From assembly GCA_949752795.1 (NCBI GenBank), contig OX457061.1, positions 11,985,492 to 12,049,491 of the forward strand: DNA of 64,000 nt. The letters run 5' to 3'. The position numbers and the translations under genes were made by a program. This stretch comes from Hyperoodon ampullatus (taxonomy: Eukaryota > Chordata > Mammalia > Artiodactyla > Ziphiidae). Numbering within the stretch: the stretch's first letter is position 1; the number at the start of each line of letters is the position of its first letter. Below are positions 52,365 to 62,881 of the stretch, piece after piece. The notes beneath the pieces are model-generated. The model did not search any database. It was not told the origin of the DNA and saw only the letters and a list, made by a program, of their open reading frames with translations.

Positions 52365-52576
52365 TCTCTTTTTTTTTTTTTTTTTGCGCTATGCGGGCCT
52401 CTCACTGTTGTGGCCTCTCCCGCTGCGGAGCACAGGCTCCGGACATGCAGGCCCAGCGGCCACGGCCCACGGGCCCAGCCGCTCCGTGGCATGTGGGATC
52501 CTCCCGGACCGGGGCACAAACCCGCGTCCCCTGCATCGGCAGGCGGACTCTCAACCACTGCGCCGCCAGGGAAGCC
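52365..52576 (-). mobile_element. CHR-2-type SINE without a visible target-site duplication
   Basis: Antisense: poly(T), GCGCTATGCGGGCC to CGCCGCCAGGGAAGCC. The left flank 'gaacggatgtctc' and the right flank 'ctgcagctgc' share no direct repeat. Confidence 0.9.
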
Positions 52577-53104
52577 CCTGCAGCTGCATTTTTGCCCTTG
52601 TTGGATCACAGCTAGTTCTTTCACCAGAGGCCAAATAAAATTTCATGAAACAGTTGCGATTTCAGGGGCTAGCAAAGTCCTGTCTTGTCCTCTGAGACGC
52701 CTTCATGCGTCTGCCCCTCCCTAACCCCCAGGGGTTGCTGCACAGAGCCTAGAACCTCTTAAGGCTCAAGGCTTAGGGGCCACTATGTAGGCAGCCAGCC
52801 TGTTCAGCTGCCTCTGGCCACAGGAGCAGTGGGTATCCTCCTCTTACTCATGACCTTGGCTGTATGCTTCATGCCTGCTGTAAGGTGAATTGTCTGAGTT
52901 GCAGGTCTCTCAGGCAGCCTGTCTCCGGTTCTGTGGTGTGCGGGATCTCTGGAATGAAGTGCGTATAGATTAATAGGTTGTAGGTAAACAGTGCAGTTGC
53001 CGAATCCGATTTGGCAAAACTTAATTTACAATTGCTCCAATGTCCTCTTCTATCTACCTGCTAGATTTTATGCTTTGGGGCCATTTCAAATTGGCCCCCC
53101 TCCT
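52577..53104. other. Unique sequence, nothing recognised
   Basis: No repeat or gene is supported. Confidence 0.4.
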
Positions 53105-53267
53105 AGCTCTCTGCTCCCATGCTGTGTGACTTTGGCTAAGCTGCTTAACCTCTCTGGGCCTCAGTGTCTTCAACTTTCAAAGGGGGTAATGATCTTTTTC
53201 TCATAAGGCTGTGAAGAGAATGGAATGAGGTTTTTCTGGTACGTACTGAGAGCCTGACTTAATGGTG
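53105..53267 (+). mobile_element. MIR SINE
   Basis: 'ctgtgtgactttggctaagctgcttaacctctctgggcctcagtgtcttc', 'ctcataaggctgtgaagagaatggaatgagg'. Confidence 0.85.
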
Positions 53268-53335
53268 GCTCCCTCTCCCTCTCCCTCTCCCTCTCCCTCT
53301 CCCTCTCCTCCCCTCCCACCCCTTCTCTCTCCCCA
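53268..53335 (+). repeat. (CTCCCT)n hexanucleotide array
   Basis: Eight or more near-perfect CTCCCT units followed by degenerate CTCC sequence. Confidence 0.95.
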
Positions 53336-53379
53336 GCCCTGAGGGAAAGCAAGGTTGCTCTGCATCCTGACTGAGGACT

Positions 53380-53480
53380 GAGACACAGTGGAAAGAGCAC
53401 TGCCCTCAGGGTCACACACACCTAATTTGAAGTCCCAGCTCTGTTGTGACCCTGGGCAGACCCGTCTCTTCCCATATCAC
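53380..53480 (+). mobile_element. MIR 5' fragment
   Basis: 'acacagtggaaagagcactgccctcagggtcacac' then 'agtcccagctctgttgtgaccctgggcagac'. Confidence 0.7.
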
Positions 53481-53884
53481 TGGGGTTGGGGAAGGGACCA
53501 TGAGAGGCACATGGGATCATGGATAAGAAGCTGCTTAGAAGCCTGTAAGGAGCTGTCTGGCTGGGATAGTCTGTTGTCACCACTGCCCTTCCAGGAATCA
53601 TGTGACCTGACACCCTTCACACCCACCCAGGCTGCTCCTCACAGGACCCCACACTCAGCTCCACTTACCTAAGACCTGGGCAGGTTTCCCAGCTCGCAGG
53701 AGGGCAGCCTCCAGGTCCCTCTCTGCAGCCTCCTTTGTTTTCCTTTCTCACCACCCTCCCAGCAGATGGCTTCCTAGCCCAAGGTGGCTTGGAGGAGCCC
53801 TGGGCCAGCTGAGCCTCCATTTTTGCCTGGTTTATGGGGGCGTGGCGCTCCTGAGGGACCAGGGAAGGTCCTCGCAATCATTCC
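53481..53884. other. Unique sequence, nothing recognised
   Basis: No feature is supported. Confidence 0.4.
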
Positions 53885-54085
53885 CCGCTCAGCCACTTAG
53901 AGCAGTGAGGCCCTGGGCACGTTCCTGAGGTCCTCTCTGCTTTGGATGTCTCCTCTGTATGTTGCAGATAATGATAGCGCCTCCCTTGTGGGTGGCCGTG
54001 TAGATTAAATGTCATCACGCATAAAGAATTTAGATCAGAGTCAGGCACATAGTAAGCAGGCAACAAATATTTGAGATTACTGTTG
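53885..54085 (+). mobile_element. MIR SINE, 3' two thirds
   Basis: 'gccctgggcacgttcctgaggtcctc', 'gtagattaaatgtcatcacgc', 'gtcaggcacatagtaagcaggcaacaaatatttg'. Confidence 0.8.
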
Positions 54086-54480
54086 CTTATTCACTCAATT
54101 ATTCATTCACTGGACACCTTCACTCTGCTGGGTGCTAGGTACACAGATAAACCAGATGGAGACCCCGCCTTCACGGGGCTCCCAGGCCAGAGGGGCAGGC
54201 AGACAAAACCCCGGGGTCACTAGTGGATGCAGTGATAGCACAGGGTCGGTACAGTGGGGACTCCTGCACAAGTGATAAGGCGAGTGGGTGGTATGGGGCC
54301 GCTGGGAGAGGCACGGACTCCTCCGGGGTGGGTCAGGAGAAGCCTCTGGAGAGAGACCATGTGGCTGGCCCATATAGGGGCGTAGGAAGTCACCTGCTGG
54401 TGGGAAAGGCCTGGAAGAGGGTGGTCCAGACATGGGAACAGCACAGGCAAAGATGCAGAGGCTAGGAGAGTGGGGCCCAC
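54086..54480 (-). mobile_element. L2 LINE, antisense
   Basis: 'attcactcaattattcattcactggacaccttc', 'ctgggtgctaggtacacagataaaccagatgg', 'ttcacggggctcccaggcc' and 'gaacagcacaggcaaagatgcagagg' follow the antisense L2 3' end. Confidence 0.8.
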
Positions 54481-54959
54481 ATTTGGGGGTGAAGCCTGTG
54501 AAAGTGAAGCTGCACACCCTCACCCCTCCTACTCATCTGGAACCTGCCCGTGGGGTCCTGCTCTGAGCAGCTGTGTGGCCAGGAGCAGGCCACAGGTGCC
54601 CAGGAGTAAACCCCCCAGAACTGCCCTCAGCCAAGACGAAAGGGCAATGGCAGGGAAATACCCTAGAGTCCTTGCCCCTTGCGGTGGCAGCAACTCTAAC
54701 TGGTGTTTCATCCCACTTCCCAGAAGTCCCCAGAGGGACGGAGCCCCAGTGCTGGGAATGCGACCTGCTTATGAAAGCACGCTGTACTGACGCTCACCTC
54801 CAAAATGCACTGTTTGGACCCCAGTCCTTTTCTCAGAGGCTGCTTCCCGGGAACCCCAGCCTAAGACATCCAGCTACGAAAGAGCTGACCAGACAGGTGG
54901 ATTGTCCAGAACCCTCTCCACCGTTCTGGCGACTTGATTAGTTCTTCTGACGATTACTG
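54481..54959. other. Unique sequence, nothing recognised
   Basis: No feature is supported. Confidence 0.4.
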
Positions 54960-55320
54960 GGGATTTGGTGTATGGCCAGCACCAGACTAGACGCTGAGGG
55001 AGAGTTAAGCAGTGGAGAAAAGAGTCCCTTGAGATGCTCTTTGAGGAGGTAAGACATAGCTGTGAAGAAGAAAAAATACGAAGGCTGGGAAAGGTAGAGA
55101 TCATTTAGGGAAGAGCATGCAGTTGGGTGCATTAGATCCCAGCGTGGTGCCACAGAGAGAGGGGGCAACAAAAAGCCGAAAGGACACGCAGGGCTGGGGC
55201 CGGTGTGTGGACACAGAAGCCTGGAACGCTTCATCTGGATGGTTCTCTAAATGATAGGCAATAGGGAGCCCCGGAAGGATTTTGAGCAGCGGGGAGATGG
55301 GGCAATCTCTCTGTTAGGAG
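54960..55320 (-). mobile_element. L2 LINE, antisense
   Basis: 'gatgctctttgaggaggtaagacatagctg', 'aatagggagccccggaaggattttgagcagcggggagatgg' match antisense L2 'gggaagccattggagggttttgagcagaggagtgacatg'. Confidence 0.7.
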
Positions 55321-55399
55321 GAACCCTTGGGACCCAGTGCAGGATGGCAAGGAGGGGGCAGCTTGGGAGGCGGCTGCTGGAGCAGGGTGGGCTCAGTGC

Positions 55400-55950
55400 T
55401 GTCTGAGCCAGCCCGGCTCCAAACGGATCTCCCCCCAGACTCAGAAGGGCCATCTTTTCATAAAAGCTCGGAAAGCTTCCTGCTTTCCCACCCTTCCTTT
55501 CAGACCTGTTTCCTGCTTGGCCTCCAAACCTATTCCCATTCCTCCTACCTTCTCCCATTATCTCTGACTTCAGAATGTTTGCTTTGGCTCCCACTGTCTC
55601 CCGCCCGCTCTCTCCTGCGGTTCGTGGTGGATACTCAGCAAAAAAACGCTCCTTCCTGCAAGCCGGCTCAGACTCACTGGGGCGGGATTGTCTTCTTTCT
55701 ACTTTAAGTAAACGGAATTGGAGCAACCTTGGCCTTGGAAGACAGACTTTGTCTTCTAACGACTTTCGTTCAAAACCACAAATGCATTTTGTCTCGATTT
55801 GAGATTTGAGGTGGTTCTTGCCTATCGGCTCAGCAACCTCAGGGCGAGTGCGAAGCGGCAACTGGCAGCCTTAAGATTTCGCAGCGGATGCTGTGCTTTT
55901 GTGAGAAGTCAATTTCTCTGTGAACAAGCCGAGAGGGCAAAGATAGCACA
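55400..55950. other. Repeat-free block with retained CpGs, candidate conserved element
   Basis: About 550 bases without a recognised repeat. CpGs are retained in an otherwise AT-moderate context (gcggttcgtgg, aacgactttcgttc, gggcgagtgcgaagcggc, ttcgcagcgg). A 204-codon minus-strand frame overlapping it has no domain. Function is inference. Confidence 0.35.
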
Positions 55951-56075
55951 ATTCTCTGTCCATTCAATAAACGTCTAAGAACCAGGCCTTGAGCTGGTTG
56001 TCCGAGAATGAGACATCTCCTCCCCAGGTGCCTATGGCCTTGTGGGGGAGATGGACAGAGAGACTGGTCACAGGA
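55951..56075 (-). mobile_element. L2 LINE 3' end, antisense
   Basis: 'cattcaataaacgtctaagaaccagg', 'cctatggccttgtgggggagatggacag'. Confidence 0.65.
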
Positions 56076-56104
56076 AAAGGTACAAAGTACCGCAGGGTCC
56101 ACAC

Positions 56105-56300
56105 TGACCTTGCACCTGCACCGCAAGGATCTGTGCAACCTCGGGCAAGTTATTGAACTTTCCTCTGCCTCAGTTTCCTCATCTACAAAAAAGGAATAAT
56201 GAGAGTCCTTCCCTTAGAGGGCTGTTGGGAGGATTAAGGTAAGATGCAGGGAAGGGCTTAGCACAGAGCTGGGAGGAGTAAGCACCAAGTCAGTGCCACG
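56105..56300 (+). mobile_element. MIR SINE
   Basis: 'gcaacctcgggcaagttattgaactttcctctgcctcagtttcctcatctac', 'gggctgttgggaggattaagg', 'gggcttagcacagagctggg'. Confidence 0.85.
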
Positions 56301-56314
56301 TCTTCTTCCTCTTC

Positions 56315-57120
56315 TTTTTAATTCTCATACCATAAAATTCTCCCTTTTAAAGTGTACAGTGGTTTTTAGTATATTCTCAAGGTTGTGCACCCATCACCAC
56401 TATTTCCAGAACATTCTCATTATCCCAAAGAAGCCCTGTACCCACTAGCAGTCACTCCCCCCAGTTTCCCCTGCCCCAGGCAACCACTAGTTTACTTTCT
56501 GTCTCTACGGACTTGCCTATTCTGGATACATATATACTTTTAAATATTTATTTATTTATTTGGTTGCACAGGGTCTTAGTTGTGGCAGGCGGGCCCCTTA
56601 GTTGCGGCATGCGGGCTCCTTAGTTGTGGCATGCGAACTCTTAGTTGTGGCACGCACGTGGGCTCTAGTTCCCTGACCAGGGATCGAACCTGGCCCCCTG
56701 CATTGGGAGCATGGAGTCCCAACCACTGCGCCACCTGGGAAGTCCCTATTCTGGATATTTTATATAAATGGAATCATATATATATGTGGCCTTTTGTGCC
56801 TGACTTCTTTCACTGATAATATTTTCAAGTTTCATCCATTTTTGTAGCATGTAGGCAGTACTTGATTCTTTTTTATGGCTGAATAATATTCTACTATTTT
56901 AAGGATATTTTGTTTATTCGTTCATCAGCTGATGGTCATTTGGGTTATTTCCACTTTGGGGCTGAGTATTGCTGCTATGAACGTTTGTGTACCAGTTTTT
57001 GTGTGGATATCTGTTTTTGTTTCTTTTGGGTGTGCACCTAGGGGTGTGATTGCTGGGTCACGTGGCAACTCTATGTTTAACTTTTTGGGGAACTGCCAGG
57101 CTGTTTTCCAGAGAGGCTGC
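56315..57120 (-). mobile_element. L1 3' region, antisense, split by a CHR SINE
   Basis: 'cataccataaaattctcccttttaaagtgtacagtgg', 'gcaaccactagtttactttctgtctctac'-like text, and after the SINE 'tataaatggaatcatatatatatgtggcc' to 'tgggtcacgtggcaactctatgtttaactttttggggaactgccagg'. Confidence 0.9.
56529..56744 (-). mobile_element. CHR-type SINE (CHR-1-like) in L1
   Basis: Antisense: (TTTA)n, 'gggtcttagttgtggcaggcgggcc', 'ccctgaccagggatcgaacctggcc', 'gccacctgggaagtc'. A 13-base target-site duplication CCTATTCTGGATA lies at 56516-56528 and 56745-56757. Confidence 0.95.
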
Positions 57121-57179
57121 ACCAGCTATTCTTGACTCCACATCTCAAAACACTTTCCCACACACCATCATGCCACAGC

Positions 57180-57300
57180 CCAAAGGGGAGCTATTATAGC
57201 ACCAGCGGGGAAAGTCATAAGCTCAAAGCCCCAGGGAAAGTTAGTGACAGAGCCAGGAGCTGAACCAAGAACCTTGGGGCCCAGATTTACCATGTCACCC
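57180..57300 (-). mobile_element. MIR fragment, antisense, diverged
   Basis: 'gttagtgacagagccaggagctgaaccaagaacc' resembles antisense MIR. Confidence 0.5.
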
Positions 57301-57784
57301 TTGGCACCCAGGATCCATCACCTGGATTTTTTTATTATGCCCCCAGTGGGTGAGAAGTGGTATGAGGCATGGCCTCTGCTCATGGCAGCTCACTTTCTAG
57401 CAGGTCAACAGGGACAGCCCTAGCTTATCTGAGCTCCCCCAGATGCCAGAAGGCCCTGAGCACCCCACCTCCCTCCCTCTCAGTAGATCCCTGAGCCCAA
57501 GGCCAAGGAGAACAGTGGCAGGTATGAGCTAAGAATAGCTGTGCTGCACCAGACAGGCAGGTGGTGTTTCTGGGGTGGAGGGGAGCCCTGGGAAGCCCCC
57601 CTTCCCAGCTTTTACTTCTCTTGCCAAGATTGGAGTCCAGCAGTGGATCTCAGCCTTCCTGGTGGGGACCTTAGCCCCATTCCTCACCCCCACCAGACTC
57701 TCCCCTTTTGTGAGCTTCCTATTCATCCAGTGCCTCACCAAGACCAGACCTGGGCTAAACTCCCAGGCCCCTCTGATACTTTGC
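57301..57784. other. Unique sequence, nothing recognised
   Basis: No feature is supported. Confidence 0.4.
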
Positions 57785-58160
57785 TGAAATGACCTTGAAC
57801 CATAACTTAACCTTGTCAAAACTCAGTTTGCTCATCTCTCACACCTATCTCAGAGGGTAGTTGTAGGAGCAGCAAAGGGTACCAGTTAAAGGGATGAATT
57901 TGGTGCTCAGACAAGGATTGGTTTGAGATGGGGCACAGCCTCTTCCGTACTAGCTCTGTGACCTTGGGCAACTCACCCTACCTCTCTGAGACTCTCTCTC
58001 ATGCTTGGGAGAATGGGGGTGCCTGTAAAGAGTTGAGCAAGGACTCAGTAAAGGACAGCTATAGTTATTATTATTATGCAGATTAAAGGAGATTAGCCAG
58101 TGAAGCACCTGGCAGAGTGCCTGGCACATAGTAGGTATTTGGTACATGAAAGCTGTGGTC
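57785..58160 (+). mobile_element. MIR SINEs, a fragment followed by a full copy
   Basis: A core fragment 'ccttgtcaaaactcagtttgctcatc' precedes a full copy: 'tagctctgtgaccttgggcaactcaccctacctctctgag' to 'agcacctggcagagtgcctggcacatagtaggtatttgg'. Confidence 0.8.
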
Positions 58161-58790
58161 ATTATCCACCCCTGACTTGGTGCAAGTGATTGGTGAAGGG
58201 CTTGAGGACCAGAAGGAAGGTGGCCTTGCTTATTACCCAGACATCACTGCAACTGGAAGGTGAACTCCAAAGCATGGGCAGACCAGTGGTCAGAGCAGGG
58301 CAAGCCCACAGGGTGCTAGGAGTTTGGGGACAGAACCAAGAGATTAGGGAGCTGAGCATGAAGAACAGAGTGAGGCTGGTTGAGGGGGAGAGCCGCCGAT
58401 GAAAGCCTTGGAGGGACTTTGAGGGCTGCTGGGCTTTAAGGTACCCAAATGCCTGCTGTGTAAGCAGCCAGATCTATTTAAAGGACCGGGGACTGAGTGC
58501 TTGCTTTGGAGATGCCTTAAGCTTCCTGGGCTGATGAGCCACTTCCCAGCGTACTTTGGCGGTGTCACATGACACTTGTGTCTCATGCAAGAAGAACAGA
58601 AAGCTGAGTGTGAGCTAGGGAGCCCAGAAGCCAGCAGAGATCATGGCAGGCTTCCTGGAGGAGCTGGCTTTGCGGAATGAGCAGTGTTTGCCAGGAGTAG
58701 AGAGGGCAGGGATCTGGGAGGGAGGAAGGCACAAAGGCAGGACCACAAAAGTTGCTGCAGGGAGAAGAGCAAGGAGATGAATCTCCTTTA
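58161..58790 (-). mobile_element. Diverged L2, antisense
   Basis: 'tgaaagccttggagggactttgagggctgctgg' and 'atcatggcaggcttcctggaggagctgg...ggcacaaaggcag' resemble antisense L2. Continuity over the whole interval is uncertain. Confidence 0.45.
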
Positions 58791-58794
58791 AAAA

Positions 58795-59700
58795 ATGTGA
58801 TACAATTCAAAATGATACACTTTCATTGTAGGACATTTAGCATGGGGGAGTTATAAAAATACAGTTAAGAAAAGGAGTCAAGTAAAAAATCTTCAGTAGT
58901 CTCACTTCCCAGAGGTAACTAGTACTAACATCTTGGTGTGCTTTTTTCCACCTTTTCTCTATGTGTGTATATTACGTATGTTCCTTTTTTCTTTCTTTTT
59001 TTAAAAGCAAAAATAGACTCATGTAATACATACTGTTTGTGACCCACTTTTAAAAATGCATCATGAACTGTGTTCCCTGTCATTAAATATTCTTCTTCAC
59101 CACTATTTAATGAACTTATAATATTCTCTCATATGAATGGAACATAATTTACTCAAGTAATTTTCTATTCTTGGGTATTTAAGTAGTTTCTAATTTTTCA
59201 GTATCATAAGCATCTTCTAAATGAACATCCTTGTGGCTGAAACTCTGTGCATGTCCTTAATTATATCCTTAGGATAAATTTCTAGAAAAGGAATTGCTAG
59301 GATAAAGGGATGTAGGTTTTTTTTGTTGTTGTCGCGTTACGCGGGCCTCTCACTATTGTGGCCTCTCCCGTTGCGGAGCACAGGCTCCAGATGCGCAGGT
59401 TCAACAGCCATGGCTCACGGGCCCAGCCGCTCCGCGGCATGTAGGATCTTCCCGGACCGGGGCACGAACCTGTGTCCCCTGCATCGGCAGGCAGACTCTC
59501 AACCACTGCGCCACCAGGGAAGCCCTCAACCACTGTGCCACCAGGGAAGCCCAGGGATGTAGGTTTTTAAAGAATTTTAATACATATTGTCAAATTGCTC
59601 CCCGGAAAGCTTGTACCGACTTACGCTCCCGCTAGCAGAATACAGGGAGCCCATTCTATCATTTCCACTAGCATTGTATAATTTTTTTTCTTTGTGAATT
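58795..59700 (-). mobile_element. Old L1 (L1ME-like) 3' region, antisense, split by a CHR-2 SINE
   Basis: 'cacttcccagaggtaactagtactaacatcttgg', 'tcttgggtatttaagtagtttc', 'ttaggataaatttctagaaaaggaattgctagg', then 'tacatattgtcaaattgctccccggaaagcttgtaccgacttacgctcccgc'. Confidence 0.8.
59322..59552 (-). mobile_element. CHR-2-type SINE with a duplicated tRNA head
   Basis: A 27-base block covering the A box is duplicated in tandem (59498-59524 and 59525-59551, one mismatch), giving two A boxes on the minus strand. A 16-base target-site duplication AGGGATGTAGGTTTTT lies at 59306-59321 and 59553-59568. Confidence 0.95.
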
Positions 59701-59939
59701 TGATAAATTCAAGACACTCATGAATCCAAGATTCCTGAGATGTAAGATGATGGTGATAATAAAGATGTCTATCATGGGTTTGTTGTGACAATCAAAACAC
59801 ATAGCAGCAGGTAGGATACGCTTGAAAAGAAAACATAACTGACAGTTGTTAGTGATTATTCTAACTCGATTATCCCTGGAATGAGGAAGCCCTGTGAGTC
59901 AAGATTGTGAAGATACTTGGAAGCCAGCTTTGTAAAGGG
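59701..59939. other. Unassigned AT-rich sequence
   Basis: No repeat or gene could be assigned. Confidence 0.35.
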
Positions 59940-60420
59940 CTTTATCTTCCCTTTAACTACAAAATTAATATATGCTTGTAAAAAGGGAAGCCACCCACAG
60001 CTGGGATGGTAAAAAAGTGAAGCTACTCTTTCCCTCCCCCACAATTCTCTCCCCAGAGATTAGATGTGTAGCCTGCTACATCTTCTCTAATACCTTTACA
60101 AACTCTGTATGTGTGTGTGTACACCCACGTATATAATTTACTGTTGTTGTTGTTTTGCAAAATGGAATCCTACATAAGATTTCACTCCCATCTCATGACA
60201 GACAGATCTACCTTCCTCTTTTAAACATTTGTTTGGATTCTATGGCTGGATAAGGCATGATTTGCTTATCTTTCCCCCTAACAACGCAGTAAGAGCTCAT
60301 CCTCACATGCATGTCCTTGCGCAACGAGCTGGTATCTCTCTAGTTTGGGTTCCTAGCAGTGGGATGCGAGGTCAAAGTGGTTAGACATTGTCATACTGTC
60401 AAATTGCTCTTTTAACTCTA
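59940..60420 (-). mobile_element. Old L1 (L1ME-like) 3' region, antisense
   Basis: 'aaaattaatatatgcttgtaaaaagg', 'catttgtttggattctatggctggataagg', 'ctagtttgggttcctagcagtgggatgcgaggtcaaagtgg', 'actgtcaaattgctctttt'. Confidence 0.7.
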
Positions 60421-60710
60421 AAAGTTCTGAAAGAAACCTGAAGTGAAGCTGGGATCTGTCTCCAGCACCAGCTTCTGGCTGTCCTCCGCCTTGAAGCAAA
60501 CCACAAAGGAATCTTTTTCTTGTTAATTAACTGGGGTTTTTTATTAAACTCCTTAGCAGCTAGCCAACTGCTCTGACCCAGCCATTCCTGAGAGACATCT
60601 TGATGAGAAGTTTTGTGTTTTAATTTATACATCTTTGATGACAGCTTTTGTGTCAGAGTGCGTGCTCTATAATCAAATATTAAATTATCAGAGAAACACT
60701 GTTCTTCAAC
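60421..60710. other. Repeat-free AT-rich block, candidate conserved element
   Basis: No repeat was recognised between an L1 and an L2. It contains the palindrome GTTAATTAAC near 60520, an HNF1/homeodomain-like site. The open minus-strand frame has no domain. Confidence 0.35.
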
Positions 60711-61295
60711 AGGAAACATGGATGAAGCCCTTACTCTCTGCCAGGGGAGGGAAATGTAGGCACTAAGTTTCTGCCCCTAAGGATGCAGAGTGCAGTGGAG
60801 GAGCTGGAGACTCATGCAAAGAATGATGACAAGGCGTGATCATTGTATTACGGGGGCACGGGGACGGGACCAGAGCTCTCTCTCTTTGGGGAATCAGGAA
60901 AGTAGATGTTCAGCTGGATCGCAAAGGCTCAGGAGGCCTTTGCCAGGTGAGGAAGGGGGAAGGGATTCCGGGCAAGGAGAACAGTGTGGATGAAGGCCCT
61001 CCGTTTGAATGGGAAGCAGCAAGTTGGAGTCTCATGTGGCTGAGAGATTAGCTGTAGGGTCAGGGAGGTAAGGTCTGGGGGAAGTCTGTAGGAGATGAGG
61101 CTAGAAAGGGAGGTTGAGGTAAAACCATAAGGGGCCACAGATGTCAGGTCGAGGAGCTTACACTTTATCCAGTAGGGGATAGTGAGCCATTGAAGGTTTT
61201 AGAAAGAGGTGACACCATCAGACCTATGTTTTAGAAAGATCACTCTGATGATATTCGGAGAGTGACTCACAAGAGGGCAAAACTAGAGCAGAAAA
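60711..61295 (-). mobile_element. L2 LINE, antisense
   Basis: 'tgatgaaggccctccg'-like text, 'aggagcttacactttatccagtaggggatagtgagccattgaaggttttagaaagaggtgacaccatcagacc' and 'tagaaagatcactctgatg' are strong antisense L2. Confidence 0.85.
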
Positions 61296-61303
61296 GACCC
61301 ATA

Positions 61304-61644
61304 GTTTTTTTTAAATAAATTTATTTATGTTATTTATTTACTTGTGCCTGTGTTGGGTCTTTGTTGCTGTGCGTGGGTGCCTACTCTTCGTTGCGGTGCA
61401 TGGGCTTCTCATTGCTGTGGTTTCTCTCGTTGTGGAGCACGGGCTCTAGGCACACGGGCTTCAGTAATTGCGGCATACGGGCTCAGTAGTTGTGGCTCAT
61501 GGGCTCCAGAGCGCAGGCTCAGTAGTTGTAGCGCACAGGCTTAGTTGCTCCGCGGCATGTGGGATCTTCCCTGACCAGGGATCAAACCCATGTCTCCAGC
61601 GTTGGCAGGAGGATTCTCAACCACTGCGCCACCAGGGAAGCCCC
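61304..61644 (-). mobile_element. Long CHR-type SINE
   Basis: Antisense: AT-rich tail, 'tgtgttgggtctttgttgctgtgcgtggg', 'gaccagggatcaaacccatg', 'gccaccagggaagcccc'. Target-site duplication GACCCATA at 61296-61303 and 61645-61652. Confidence 0.95.
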
Positions 61645-61652
61645 GACCCATA

Positions 61653-61859
61653 CGTTTTTAACTAAAGCTATTAATGTTACTAAAATTATATAAAAATGCG
61701 AATTAAACAAAAAAGACCGTTTAAAAATCTGTGCCTAGTTCTATGATAAAAGGTGGAGGAAACCCCAAGCTTAGAGAACGCACTTCCTCCAGCCCCCATC
61801 ACCGCCAGCTGGACTGGAAAAATAAGACACACCATCAGTTCATGACGCAGGCTCATTTG
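61653..61859. other. Unassigned AT-rich sequence
   Basis: Possibly part of the following L1, not confirmed. Confidence 0.35.
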
Positions 61860-62660
61860 TAATCAAAGGAACAAAACTGAAAGTAACAATGAGATGCCTT
61901 ATTTCACTTAGTATTTCAATACCCAGTTTGGCAAGAGTGTCAAGAAACAGGCACTTTTTTATATGGTAATGGCAGTGTTCGTTGAAACAGAGTTTAAGTT
62001 ATGGGAAATCTTAAAAAAAATTATTTGTGGAAACTCCCTGGTGGTCCAGTGGTTAGGACTCTGCACTCTCACTGCCAAAGGGTTTGATCCTTAGTCAGGG
62101 AGCTAAAATCCCACAAGCTGTGCCGTGCGGCCAAAAATAAAAAATTTTTAAAAAGAACCAAAAAATTATCTGTGCCTTTTTATCTAGAAATTTTGCCTCC
62201 AGGAATTTATGCTAAAGATAATAATAAAAAATGAAAAAAAACTTGAGGATAAAGATGTTTATTACTCTGTTATTTATGACAGCAAAAGATAGGAAGGACT
62301 TAAATGTCTCAATTAGGGCAATTATTAAGTAAATTATGGTATAACTACATTTTTACACATATTAAAATCATGTTTTTAAAACAATACCTAATACCATAGG
62401 AAAATGACTGCTCTATAATGCATTTAAAAGCAGTATATAAAGCTATATAGAGCATGATCCTATTTTGGTTTTCTAAATATGTGATCTGTTTCTAACCCTC
62501 TCTATCTGGAAAAAATCCACAATATGGTTAATTGTGGGTATCTGACTAAATTTTATTTTCTTCTTTATAGTTATTATTTTCTAAATTTTCTGTAGTCAGA
62601 ATGTAGTGCTTTAATAATTAGAAAAAGCAATGAATTTATTTTTTTATATTAAAAAAAGGC
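61860..62660 (+). mobile_element. Old L1 (L1ME-like), sense, split by a CHR SINE
   Basis: 'gatgccttatttcacttag', 'agaaacaggcacttttttatatgg', then 'ctccaggaatttatgctaaagata', 'gttatttatgacagcaaaagataggaagg', 'aaattatggtataactac', 'attttctgtagtcag'. Confidence 0.75.
62030..62159 (+). mobile_element. CHR-type SINE (short, CHR-1-like) in L1
   Basis: 'ggaaactccctggtggtccagtggttaggac', 'ggtttgatccttagtcaggg', A-rich tail. Target-site duplication aaaaaattatTtgtg / aaaaaattatCtgtg at 62015-62029 and 62160-62174. Confidence 0.9.
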
Positions 62661-62666
62661 AAAGGA

Positions 62667-62873
62667 GGGCTTCCCTGGTGGCGCAGTGGTTGAGAGTCTG
62701 CCTGCCGATGCAGGGGACACGGGTTCGTGCCCTGGTCTGGGAAAATCCCACATGCCGCAGAGCGGCTGGGCCTGTGAGCCATGGCCGCTGAGCCTGAGTG
62801 TCCGGAGCCTGTGCTCCTCAACGGGAGAGGCCACAGCAGTGAGAGGCCCGTGTACTGCAAAGAAAAAAAAAAA
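62667..62873 (+). mobile_element. CHR-2-type SINE
   Basis: A and B boxes are present ('tggcgcagtgg', 'ggttcgtgccc') and it ends 'gtgtactgcaaagaaaa'. No clean target-site duplication; another SINE begins eight bases later. Confidence 0.9.
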
Positions 62874-62881
62874 GTTATCTC

